Positions 28,901-37,147 of a DNA stretch of 64,000 bases are shown one piece after another (within the stretch, counting starts at the first letter, position 1; every line of letters starts with the position of its first letter). The stretch comes from Bradyrhizobium erythrophlei (lineage in GTDB: Bacteria > Pseudomonadota > Alphaproteobacteria > Rhizobiales > Xanthobacteraceae). A model generated the notes under the pieces. That model searched no databases and was not told the origin of the DNA. It saw nothing but the letters and a program-made list of their open reading frames with translations. The stretch covers positions 744,001 to 808,000 of the forward strand of contig FSRD01000002.1 in assembly GCA_900129675.1 (NCBI GenBank). The letters are read 5' to 3'. The position numbers were made by a program, and so were the translations under genes.

Positions 28901-30475
28901 GAGGCCCGCAAGCTCCTCGACCAGTTCGGGACGGCCGGCGGCCCGATCGCGGCGGAAGTCGTCGTGGCCACGAACGGTTTGGCGGTCGGCCTGACCTCCG
29001 TCGAGGTGGCGGCCACGCGTGCCGATGCCCTGCCGCAGACGCTCGCGGTTGCGCTGCGCGGAACCCCGCGCCTCCCGCGCGATGGCGCATGGTCGGTCGG
29101 CACGCGAACTGCACAATCCACAGTGCCGCGACCGCTCGACCCCATGACGCTGGTCCCGCTCGTGCGTCCCAACGCGACCCCCAACATTTGGCATATCGCC
29201 GAGGCGGCCGACATCGTTAGGCTCGACGCGCCGAACACCCTCTACGGCTTCCTGCAGGCGACCGGAACGACGAAGAGCTTTTTCGAGCATCCGACGATAG
29301 CGCACGTCGCGGGAGCCAATCCGATCAATTTCCGTCAGCCGCCCAAACTCGCCGACGTCGGCAAGCTGCTTGGCGACAACGGCCTGCTCCCCGACGTCGC
29401 CTCGCTCCTCGATTTGGGCAGTTTCGACGGCTTGAAGCCGGCCGGAGACGGTTTCGCGCTGGCGCGAACGCTGGAGAAGGACGTCGATCTCGGCAAGCGC
29501 CTGTTGCTGCCGTTCGGCATCGCGACTCTGTTCATGGAGTCCTCCCGGCCGGGCGCCACGCACGTCAAGCTCCAGCTCGATGCGACCGCCAGCCCGCGGT
29601 GGGCAATTTCGATGTCCGGCATCGCATTCAAGCTCGCCGTCACCGGCTGGGGCGACGAGGCCGATCCGCTGATTACCGTCACAGGCGATGCAAGCGCGCA
29701 GGATGGCGGAAAACCGACATTTTCCAATCTCGGCGTCAAATACGGAACGGCGCTGGGCGCAGTTCAAAGCGTCCTCACCGAGGTGGAGCAGTTCATTCAG
29801 TTCCTGCCGTCGAAGGAGAAGACGGGGCTCGATGTGAGCTTTGCCGGCTCGAAGCTTCGCATCCGCGAGGTTTTCCCATTGCCCAGGCTTCCCCTCGGGC
29901 TGGGCTATATCGAGGATTTTTCTCTCGATCTCGGCTTCGACGTCGATGTCCTCGACAAGAATCTGAGCTTCTTCGTCGGGCTCGGCGACGACAAGAATCC
30001 GTTCCATTGGCTGGTTTCGCCGCTGAGCGGAAACGGCCTCCTTCAGCTCGGCGCGCGCGACACCCTCGGCGTCGTAATGGAAGCCGGCATCGGGGTCGGA
30101 CTGGCAATCGACTTCGCGATCGTCTCCGGCAGCGCTTCGATCGTGCTCGCGGTGCGCTTTGACACGACGACCCACCCGATCGGCGTCATGGTGCTGCTCA
30201 CCGGTCAGGCCTCGGTCGATGTGCTCGACGGTCTTGCCAGCGTGTCGCTGACGCTGACCGCGGGCGTGGGCGTTGCGGTACAGCCAGGCCCCAGTTCTCT
30301 CCTCCCGCTCGATCCGATCGAATTCCTGAAGGAAACGGTGGTCACGCTCACCGCCGAGGTCGCCGTCGGAATCCACCTTACGGTCGCCTGGTTGGTGCAT
30401 GTCGATTTCGACGGATCCTGGCCATTCAGAGAGACGATCAGCGGCAAGACGCTCACCGATCTCTCGCCGATCTAG
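25940..30475 (+). CDS. Giant protein A of unknown function (1511 aa)
   Basis: One uninterrupted frame with strong high-GC codon bias. There is no signal peptide, transmembrane helix, or family motif I can name. It is Gly/Ala/Asp rich and reads as long beta-strand-rich sequence. Segment about 790-910 has distinctive aromatic motifs (NFWNNFNGQLPETRF, GYGASLFSSYVVPG, LVQAQSVILPWFIPV, YVLRHDTGWQ). Segment about 1330-1490 shows regular alternation of hydrophobic and polar residues (for example GVGLAIDFAIVSGSASIVLA), as in amphipathic sheets. The next giant gene starts 15 bp after its stop. Possible roles such as a structural shell, tail-like or surface assembly are speculation. Confidence 0.8.
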   Translation: MFVDSVLRQLSELASSGPDPQVWIDAQAAIARTQSLGLPLVRDPDGVLAKFTAGAPAILPAPTGPGPLGFLRTRPLQGSFDVFAAPEWAHGAAIARTAGPVSDENGVPFSIDTIVPASRRLEIARAPGASSIAYVQSASVARTSSQGNTVVTFSAGCVWFAAQLLARGAPANGFAGIAFQNATLTIGGTPATAPTDELLVLDSGSAPEFEIDLSPDTPPPGGLVNDGSDTVVAPPAKVVFLLAPGGVQVTSMGDAQLTAYDNAVTLGGGAGAVSYDAEAFEIAVDFKEVSPPLEITITSRESSSFKLRGVANIVSGSYRFPVALSRTDALGPVASSGALGLSLSAGLSSQWGNLAGGVALDATLLHAQAGILGVRALTIIRAFADTYAFWDSRSATGDHRATTVMIHGPRRTALRACESAASEIVLASGCRLETHLDRPVLASGELAPISQLTIAYALTRSNADATLAIEGTSVMVALDVAVSPPPQTYVIENAVLRTRGVDAVFAFGKLSAKRATQGAIVFRNALDRVMPILPDPYAASPLLAEETAAAPLFATVSWPSPSEPRLGFLISRQQNAGIPDGPTGPRVALAERGGFVALYDVSSAQSQFGVAATAGALAGSQILGQRLAVSGQNSVLFTVPAIAWEPVLVDPTRAWFTTALAPDDGPPATVNVETVTLRPLEPGAFLDAFVADYAEGADLFAEITLPFGLTATVDTKSDGAAPSIGRPTLLLAEPKFPAAGRTGGLQLSLRAAVDPASGRAVLPGRSNAGGPIPADPNEPEDSRYVHAILDDSPNHDMANFWNNFNGQLPETRFVPVSRYDLSGYGASLFSSYVVPGFSPGISQARFDVIVGRTSYMLVQAQSVILPWFIPVTSTTIFERDATGYVLRHDTGWQAKDAGTFAFPNGASEIERGGILGVFNIHNIVEQPGTLTVNGKQFSRVTFDGDVHLAVGDSSGLSVTGGDAQGRIPSHGLSGYLDLAALDAPSVDEARKLLDQFGTAGGPIAAEVVVATNGLAVGLTSVEVAATRADALPQTLAVALRGTPRLPRDGAWSVGTRTAQSTVPRPLDPMTLVPLVRPNATPNIWHIAEAADIVRLDAPNTLYGFLQATGTTKSFFEHPTIAHVAGANPINFRQPPKLADVGKLLGDNGLLPDVASLLDLGSFDGLKPAGDGFALARTLEKDVDLGKRLLLPFGIATLFMESSRPGATHVKLQLDATASPRWAISMSGIAFKLAVTGWGDEADPLITVTGDASAQDGGKPTFSNLGVKYGTALGAVQSVLTEVEQFIQFLPSKEKTGLDVSFAGSKLRIREVFPLPRLPLGLGYIEDFSLDLGFDVDVLDKNLSFFVGLGDDKNPFHWLVSPLSGNGLLQLGARDTLGVVMEAGIGVGLAIDFAIVSGSASIVLAVRFDTTTHPIGVMVLLTGQASVDVLDGLASVSLTLTAGVGVAVQPGPSSLLPLDPIEFLKETVVTLTAEVAVGIHLTVAWLVHVDFDGSWPFRETISGKTLTDLSPI

Positions 30476-30490
30476 CCCGAGGAACCCCGA

Positions 30491-33400
30491 ATGGCCCTCG
30501 TCGATCTTCGCCTGGCGTTCCTGACCTTCGCCCAGCGGTGGGACGGCGCATCCATCGCCGCCACTGTTCTTGTCCTGCCGAGCGGCGATCCCACGCAGCC
30601 GCTCTTTCCGGGCTTGCCCCCCTTTGCCGGCAAGTCGATGAAACTGCGCGCGGGGCGCGTCGGATCTCTCGACGCGCTGCCGTCGCTGGACAGCGCGAGC
30701 TATGTGGGGCTCGACTCTCTCCCGGCGCCCACCTGCGCGAGCGAGCTCTTCACGCTCCTTGGAGCAAAATTTGCGCCGACAAATACGGTCGGAGTTCCGC
30801 GCGCCAACGCCGCTACCGACCGGATCCGGAAGGCCTTGCCCGAGACGTATACGACGTTGCTCCCGCCGGGACAGCGGCTCGACCCAAACGTGGCGTCGCT
30901 CAACGATTTCGGCTGCACGCTGAGGGGCCAAAGGCCCGCCCCGATCACGACGACGCCGCGTACGACGAGTTGGGGCGAAGTGATCTCGCACGCGTTACGG
31001 AATCCGTTTCTCGCCGATGCGCTCGGCCTGCGTTACGAATTCAGGCTCGGCGGAACCGCCGCCGGCGACCTCGCGCCGAACGGCGGCTGGCTCTATGTCA
31101 CGCTCGATCCCGCAGACGAGTATTTCAGCGTATGGGACACGACTCTCCACGACGCGGTGAAATGCTATGCGGCGCGGATCCCGCCGCTGACGGCGAGCCA
31201 GCCTCGGCAGCTGTTCACGGCCGTGTTGTTTCCAGTGGCAAATCCGAAGGGGACGCAATCGCCACCCAACGAGGCCGAGCTCGACCGGGCGATCATCGAG
31301 GCGGAAACCTACGACGACGGGTTTGCCGAAATGATGCACGCCGGCCAGCCGGATTCGGTCGACGCGCATGTCGGCGACGGCAAGACGGCCGGCAGCGCCG
31401 CTACCGAGGCGGGAATCCAGATCGGCTGGGACGATGAGCAGGTGCTCAGGTGGCACAATCGACAGCTCGCAATTGCTGCCGCCCAGCAAGCCGGATTGGA
31501 GGCCGCATTGGAGGCGCCGATCGGCGTGCTCGGTTATCGCGTCGATGTGCGCACCCCCGTCGCTGGCGAGCCTCCCACGAAGCGCAATCAGGGATGGGTG
31601 TCGTTGATGCAGGCGACCGCGACCGTCCCGCACGCGCTGCAGGGAAAGATCGGTGCGTTCAGCGGCGAGCTGGCGATCGAGCCCACCCCGAGTTCGCCGG
31701 CAAACCAACGCGATTTTTGGCTCCCGTTGTATTTCGCCCAATGGCGCGGCGCGCCGCTCGGCACGCAGGATCTGATGCCGCATCACCTCGCTGGCGGCGC
31801 AGCCGCGCGCGCGCCGAGCGCCGTCACGCCGAAGCCGACGCGCTTCGCCGGCCGGCCCCCCTCCCTGTCTTTGCTGTACGGGACCACTTACGAGTTCCGA
31901 ACGCGGCTCAGCGATCTCACCGGTGGTGGCCCGGTGTCAACCGACAACCCACTCCGTGAGGCGGTCGCCGAGCGCGCGACGGTGACGTTTTCTCGTTGGG
32001 TGCCGCCGAAAGGTCTGCGAGTCGCACCAGTTTTCGAGAACGCGCACGTGGCGCCGCGCGTCGATGCGCTCCGGGTCACCCGTCCTCGCATCGGCTATCC
32101 GGAAGCGCTTTTCACTTGGCGCTACGGAAAGGACCCCGAGGTCGCCGCCGCCACGAGAAATGCGCTGCTGCAGCAGCTCGGCATCTCGCCCGACGGAACG
32201 CCGCCGCCGAGCCCTCCGCCGAAGAACACCGTCGTGGCGATCGGCGTGCCGGATCCGGACGTCACGGCACTCGAGATCACCGTTCAAGTCCGGGCCCTTG
32301 CGCATGATCGCGCCGACGACCTCAGCGCCGAGGGCCTATTTCAGACCGTCTACACGATGACCTCTCCAAGTTCTCCCGTTTGTACTGTCCCCGCGTTGCC
32401 CCGGATGCCCCAAGATCCGACCGCGGCGGACATCGTCCATGACGTCGGGATCACGCTGGATGTGGACTACATCGATCGGCACGACGTTGCCAACTTTGAT
32501 CCGCCGACCGAGATACTCATTCCGCGTTCGCGTGACGTGCGCATCCTGATCACTCCGATCGGATCGAGCCCCTCGGGCTCGAGAAATTATTTCGGAGCGT
32601 TCCCGCCCGGTTCGCTGCGACGGCCCGTCACTCGGGGCAACACCTCGCATATTCTGGTGCGGGCGCCGGCACACACCGAGTCGCCGCAAACGGCGCCGCT
32701 CTTCGCCGCGACGCCTGACGGCCGGCCGGCGCTCCGCGGGCTGTTCTTCCAGCCCCATACGGGCGGCGATCCGGTCACCGCGCTCATGCGCGATCTCGCG
32801 GCCGAGCTCAACCTCGACGTCGATGGCTTGACGCTGCGCGCACGACCCGGTGAGCGCGTCGTCTTCGGATGCGCCGGGTTCAAGAGCACGATCTCCCCCG
32901 ACGGCGGAAGCATCACTTTTGGAAGCACTGCGGAAATCCTGCGGCACTGGACGATTGCCGTGCAGCAGGAGCTGAACCGTGACTGGACATGGGATGGTTT
33001 GGCCGACGGCGCAGTCAGCGTGAGCATCGTCCCCGAAGCGCCGGCGAGCGAAGTCGAGATCGGAAAGATCGTCGTGCCGCGAATCGCCAGTCCGCAGGCG
33101 CTCGCCGGCGTCAGCGACCGCGCGAGGACGCGCCTCGTGTTCCTTCACGCGGTCGACCCCGCCGTCGCCGATGCGCGCGACGGATTTCGCAACCGCGACC
33201 CCTATCGTTTTACGGCGACCGTCAACTGCGAGGCGCCCACGCCGTTGCGCATCCAGAGCGATCCGGTTGCGATCCGCCTGCCGCTGGCAACCACACCCGC
33301 CGGCGTGCCCAGGCTGGCTTCGGCCGGCTACGCCCTCTCCGCCTATCAGGCCGTCGACAGTTACTCCGCGACGGTGCCGCGCGAGCGCCGGCTTTGGCTC

Positions 33401-34348
33401 GAGCTTGCCGAGCCGCCGGCGCAAGGGGATCGGCTGTTCGCGCGGCTTCTCGCCTACGCACCCGATCCTGTGCTCTATTCGGACCCGGAGCTGCGCGCCA
33501 GGTCACCGGGCGAGCCGCCGGCGCTGGCGCTGGACCCCGAGCTCGTCCGCACGATCACGCCGGGGCAGCCGCGCGACGAGGACGGGATCGAGGCGATGGT
33601 CGAGCTGGAAGCCTCGGCTGACAATCCGCTCGAGTTTCTCCTCCCGCTGCCGAGCGGGGTCGCGGAGGACGACCCGCGACTCTTCGGCCTGTGGACCTAC
33701 GAGCTGCGTTTCGGTCACAAGGACCCGTGGTCGCTCGCCCACGCGCGCTTCGGCCGGCCGTTGCGCGTCGCCGGGGTGCAGCATCCGGCGCCGCGGCTTG
33801 CTTGCGCTGCCGCTTGGCGGCGGATCGTCCCGATCGATATCCTGCCGGCGCCGGATCTTCGGCCCCAAGCCGGCTGGAAGATCGTCGCCAATGCGGCCTA
33901 TGCCACCCCGGTGCTCGCCGATGGAAGTCGCGCCGGCACCGGTGCGCCCTTCACGACCATCGGTTTTTTGCTCTACGCACAAGCGGAACAAGCCGACGGC
34001 AGCACCTATCGGAACATTCTCGTCGCCCACCAGGGAGCGAAGCCCGTCAATCCGCGCGAGACTCGCCAGGACTTCGTGTTCCAGTTCGGCAGCGCGGAAT
34101 TTCAGGAGCAGGACATTCGGCAAACCCTGACAGAAGCAGGATTGCCCGCGGATGCGCCGCTCAGCGTCGTCGCCGTCGAGTTCTACCCGCCCGGTGGATC
34201 TGTCGCCCAGGGCGTTTTCCCGCAGCAGGGCGATCCCGCGGGAACGGGCGTAACTGGCGCGGCTTTCGATCCATTCGATCCGGAGAATTTTGGGAAACGT
34301 CGAATTCTCCGAACGTCGACGCTGACGAAAGTTGCACCGTACTGTTGA
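30491..34348 (+). CDS. Giant protein B of unknown function (1285 aa)
   Basis: Starts 15 bp after giant protein A with GAGGA before the ATG, so the two are almost certainly co-transcribed. No signal peptide or membrane helix. Several segments read like immunoglobulin or fibronectin-type strands: LSLLYGTTYEFRTRLSDLTG (about 460-480), and WLELAEPPAQGDRLFARLLA near 965. Proline-rich linkers (TPPPSPPPKN at about 575) separate regions. The C-terminal 150 residues (QFGSAEFQEQDIRQTLTEAG and following) look like a separate domain. No catalytic motif is recognised. Pairing and size suggest the two giants act together. Confidence 0.8.
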   Translation: MALVDLRLAFLTFAQRWDGASIAATVLVLPSGDPTQPLFPGLPPFAGKSMKLRAGRVGSLDALPSLDSASYVGLDSLPAPTCASELFTLLGAKFAPTNTVGVPRANAATDRIRKALPETYTTLLPPGQRLDPNVASLNDFGCTLRGQRPAPITTTPRTTSWGEVISHALRNPFLADALGLRYEFRLGGTAAGDLAPNGGWLYVTLDPADEYFSVWDTTLHDAVKCYAARIPPLTASQPRQLFTAVLFPVANPKGTQSPPNEAELDRAIIEAETYDDGFAEMMHAGQPDSVDAHVGDGKTAGSAATEAGIQIGWDDEQVLRWHNRQLAIAAAQQAGLEAALEAPIGVLGYRVDVRTPVAGEPPTKRNQGWVSLMQATATVPHALQGKIGAFSGELAIEPTPSSPANQRDFWLPLYFAQWRGAPLGTQDLMPHHLAGGAAARAPSAVTPKPTRFAGRPPSLSLLYGTTYEFRTRLSDLTGGGPVSTDNPLREAVAERATVTFSRWVPPKGLRVAPVFENAHVAPRVDALRVTRPRIGYPEALFTWRYGKDPEVAAATRNALLQQLGISPDGTPPPSPPPKNTVVAIGVPDPDVTALEITVQVRALAHDRADDLSAEGLFQTVYTMTSPSSPVCTVPALPRMPQDPTAADIVHDVGITLDVDYIDRHDVANFDPPTEILIPRSRDVRILITPIGSSPSGSRNYFGAFPPGSLRRPVTRGNTSHILVRAPAHTESPQTAPLFAATPDGRPALRGLFFQPHTGGDPVTALMRDLAAELNLDVDGLTLRARPGERVVFGCAGFKSTISPDGGSITFGSTAEILRHWTIAVQQELNRDWTWDGLADGAVSVSIVPEAPASEVEIGKIVVPRIASPQALAGVSDRARTRLVFLHAVDPAVADARDGFRNRDPYRFTATVNCEAPTPLRIQSDPVAIRLPLATTPAGVPRLASAGYALSAYQAVDSYSATVPRERRLWLELAEPPAQGDRLFARLLAYAPDPVLYSDPELRARSPGEPPALALDPELVRTITPGQPRDEDGIEAMVELEASADNPLEFLLPLPSGVAEDDPRLFGLWTYELRFGHKDPWSLAHARFGRPLRVAGVQHPAPRLACAAAWRRIVPIDILPAPDLRPQAGWKIVANAAYATPVLADGSRAGTGAPFTTIGFLLYAQAEQADGSTYRNILVAHQGAKPVNPRETRQDFVFQFGSAEFQEQDIRQTLTEAGLPADAPLSVVAVEFYPPGGSVAQGVFPQQGDPAGTGVTGAAFDPFDPENFGKRRILRTSTLTKVAPYC

Positions 34349-34464
34349 GGCGGCTGTCGAGGGCGGGCGGCAGGGTTGTGCCTGTCGTAAATCAAATCCG
34401 GACATAATGGTGGTGTAGCCCGCCGAGAATTGGGCGGCAAAGAATGTGCCCGGCTAGTACCTCG

Positions 34465-34767
34465 TCACAGTGGTTCTGACTGGTTGATTTTGAGCCAATT
34501 TAGGATGGGCAGGTGGTTTGGAGCAACGAGGATTTGGATGCTCCTTGGGACGCCGGGTTGACGCCGAATGAGGCCATTTCGTTCGAGGGTCACGATCATC
34601 TGATGGACCGAGGGCGGGCTTACTTGGAAGTGGCGCTGCATGTCGGTCTCGACGGGCGCGCGTCGGAACATGTGCGAGTAAGTGTAGATGAAAGCCAGGT
34701 ACTGACCTTGCTTTTCGGTGAAGCCTCGATCGCTGGGGCTGCGAGCGGCGCCTGATTTTTGATTCAT
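34465..34767 (-). CDS. LexA-DNA-binding-like winged HTH protein, IS passenger
   Basis: 100 residues. The core reads GFTEKQGQYLAFIYTYSHMF then DMQRHFQVSPPSVHQMIVTL and ERNGLIRRQPGVPRS, the winged-helix layout of the LexA N-terminal domain (start of the family pattern 'T.kQ...l.fI..y'). There is no protease domain. It lies inside the IS630 ends, divergent from the transposase, with only 37 bp between the starts, so it may regulate the transposase. Its 3' end overlaps the left inverted repeat. Confidence 0.75.
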   Translation of the reverse strand: MNQKSGAARSPSDRGFTEKQGQYLAFIYTYSHMFRRAPVETDMQRHFQVSPPSVHQMIVTLERNGLIRRQPGVPRSIQILVAPNHLPILNWLKINQSEPL

Positions 34768-34804
34768 TTGTCGATTCGTCCGGTCTTCCGACAGGGAGGT
34801 CGAG

Positions 34805-35926
34805 ATGAATCTACGTTATCGGGTCGAATTGAGCCAAGCCGAACGCTGTGAACTCACCGTGATGTTGAGCAAAGGCACCCGAGCCGCCCGCAAGCTCAAG
34901 CGCGCCCAGATTCTGCTGGCGGCTGATGCTGGCCGCAGCGATGAAGAGATTGCCCGCACCGTGGCAGTGGGCGGTTCCACTGTGTACCGGACCAAGCGGC
35001 GCTTCGTGGAAGGCAATCTGGAACGGGCGCTGAGCGAGGAGCCTCGCCCTGGGGCAGAGCGCAAGCTCACCGGCAAGGAGGAAGCCCTGCTGGTGGCAAC
35101 GGCTTGCGCAAACCTTCCCGAGGGTCGCGCCCGCTGGACGCTGGAGCTTTTGGCCGACGCCATGGTCAAGCTCACCGGGCACAACAGCCTGTCGAGCGAG
35201 ACGGTGCGGCGGCGGTTGGCCGAAAACGGCCTCAAGCCGTGGCGCGAGGATATGTGGTGCATTCCTAAGGTCGACGGCGAATACGTTGCCCGCATGGAAG
35301 ACGTGCTCGACCTCTATGCCGAAACGCCCGATCCCGGCCGGCCGGTGGTCTGCTTCGACGAGAGCCCGGTCCAACTTATCGGTGAGGTGCGCCAGCCGAT
35401 CCCGGCCGAGCCGGGTCAACTCGAACGCTACGATTGTGAGTACCGCCGCAACGGCACCGTCAATCTCTTCGTCTGCGTCGACGTGCACCGGCCCTGGCGC
35501 AAGGTCAAGGTCACCGAGCGACGGGCGGCGGAAGACTACGCCCAATGCATGCGCGAACTGGTCGATGTCCATTATCCCGATGCCGCGTGCATCCGGGTCG
35601 TGCAGGACAACCTATCGACCCACTCAGCCGGCGCCCTCTATGCGGCATTCGCACCCGCCGAAGCCCGGCGCATCTTGCGCCGGCTGGAGTTCCACTACAC
35701 CCCCAAGCATGCCAGTTGGCTCAACATGGTCGAGATCGAGATCGGCGTACTCCGCGGCCAGTGCCTGGACCGCAGAATCGACGATCCCAAGCGTCTGATC
35801 AGCGAAATCGCCGCATGGGAGCAGCAACGAAACGCCGCCGCTGCCCGCATCAACTGGATGTTCACAACCGAAAAAGCCCGCGCCAAAATGGGCCGCGCTT
35901 ATCCAATTACATCCAAAGAGTCATAA
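34805..35926 (+). CDS. IS630-family transposase
   Basis: 373 residues, start ATG with GGGAGG upstream. The N-terminal HTH region contains RAARKLKRAQILLAAD and VAVGGSTVYRTKRRF. The DDE catalytic residues are in VVCFDESPVQLIG, VVQDNLSTHSAGAL and HASWLNMVEIEIGVL. The frame is intact, and the preserved ends suggest a recent insertion. Confidence 0.93.
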   Translation: MNLRYRVELSQAERCELTVMLSKGTRAARKLKRAQILLAADAGRSDEEIARTVAVGGSTVYRTKRRFVEGNLERALSEEPRPGAERKLTGKEEALLVATACANLPEGRARWTLELLADAMVKLTGHNSLSSETVRRRLAENGLKPWREDMWCIPKVDGEYVARMEDVLDLYAETPDPGRPVVCFDESPVQLIGEVRQPIPAEPGQLERYDCEYRRNGTVNLFVCVDVHRPWRKVKVTERRAAEDYAQCMRELVDVHYPDAACIRVVQDNLSTHSAGALYAAFAPAEARRILRRLEFHYTPKHASWLNMVEIEIGVLRGQCLDRRIDDPKRLISEIAAWEQQRNAAAARINWMFTTEKARAKMGRAYPITSKES

Positions 35927-36230
35927 TCACTGTGTCGAGGTACTAGTTCGACGGCGCGCGAGATCGGCGCATCTTTCTCCAAAGATAAATGCGTCCGTAT
36001 TTCGTTGCGATAACTCATGTACGACAGCAGGATGTGACGGAGGTGTGGCTCGCCGAACACAACAACATGGTCAAGGCATTCCCGGCGGATCGAACCGATC
36101 AGCCAGTCAACTGCACTCGTATCGCTTGATCGGACGCAAACCTTCCTGGTTACGCATGTCTTTCACCCCCTGTGTGTACCGAAAACCCTATCCGGGTTTA
36201 TCGAATGATAGAATCGGCTAAGTTGGCGCG

Positions 36231-37123
36231 ATGATCGCGCTGATCTGCTTCGTTCTGGCCGTGCTGGCCTCGCCATTCAAGTCGAACATCCGGCTTGAGG
36301 CGGAGAATGCAGTGCTTCGACATCAGCTGATTGCCTTGCGACGCAAGCTGAAAGGCCGGGCTCGCCTCACGAAGAACGGCCGCTGGTTCTTCGTTCAGCT
36401 CTATCGCTGGTTCCCGTCGATCCTTCCGGTTCTCATGATTATTCGACCCGAAACGCTGGTGGGTTGGCATCGGGCCGGCTTTCGCCGCTATTGGCGTTGG
36501 AAATCGTGTCGACGGGGAGGGCGACCGCAGATCGAGACAGAATTGCGCGCGCTGATCCGGCAGATGAGCACAGAGAATTTGCTTTGGGGTGCGCCGCGCA
36601 TCCACGGCGAACTGCTCAAGCTCGGGTTTAGCGTCGCTCAATCAAGTGTCGCCAAGTATATGGTCAAGCGACGCGGGCCTCCAAGTCAGGAATGGCGGAC
36701 CTTTCTGCGAAACCACGCGCCGGACATCACCGCCATGGATTTGTTCGTAGTACCGACCATTGGCTTTAAGCTGCTGTATGGCTTCGTCATCATCCGGCTT
36801 GATCGCAGAGATCTCGTCTGGATCGGCGTCACAACCAACCCGGCGGCGGAGTGGGTTGCACGTCAGATCACCGAGGCTTTTCCTTGGGATGGCGCTCCGC
36901 GCTACATGATCCGAGATCGAGATCGAATCTACGGCACTGTCGTCACGCGCCGACTGCGTGCCATGGGTATCCGAGACAAGCCAATTGCACCGGCCTCGCC
37001 TTGGCAGAACTGCTTTGCCGAACGGCTGATCGGATCGATCCGGCGCGAGTGTTCGGACCACATCATTGTCCTGGACGAGGAACATCTGCGTCGGATTCTG
37101 AAAAACTATGCGGACTATTACAA
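36231..37123 (+). pseudogene. Integrase-core transposase, 5' part of a disrupted gene
   Basis: Residues 1 to about 298 of a transposase: MIALICFVLAVLASPFKSN start, then NLLWGAPRIHGELLKLGFSV, DDE parts TAMDLFVVPTIGF, MIRDRDRIYG, and FAERLIGSIRREC. After YADYYN the match ends and the frame stops 4 codons later. The last 41 residues (starting NGVRTHRSLNKDTPISRQ and ending HRQYVRI) are at 39788-39911. It differs clearly from the other subtype in the window (GFSVAQSSVAKYMVKRRG versus GIEIGQTSVAKYMVRRRH). Confidence 0.85.
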
Positions 37124-37147
37124 TCCTGTTTCATAACACCCATCCGT

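Larger units (their letters stand above)
34457..35943. mobile_element. IS630-family element with a passenger HTH gene
   Basis: Ends gtacctcgtcacagtg (34457-34472) and its reverse complement with one mismatch (35928-35943). Both are flanked by TA (34455-34456 and 35944-35945), the target duplication typical of IS630/Tc1 elements. It carries two divergent genes and has landed in another IS. Confidence 0.9.
34378..36104 (-). mobile_element. C-terminal half of an IS, itself interrupted by IS630
   Basis: Two blocks on the minus strand: 35944-36104 encodes LIGSIRREC, LRHILLSYMSYRNEIRTHLS and LEKDAPISRAVE; 34378-34456 encodes ILCRPILGGLHHHYVRI, the stop and the terminus gtgcctgtcgtaaat. Removing the IS630 element joins them. 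The N-terminal part of the transposase is absent here; the fitting part is at 22679-23473. Confidence 0.78.

Noticed and set aside
27467..30991. Antisense open frame of 1174 codons across giant proteins A and B
   Set aside because: High third-position GC makes long antisense frames likely; it spans two genes, has Arg-rich composition and no start signal.
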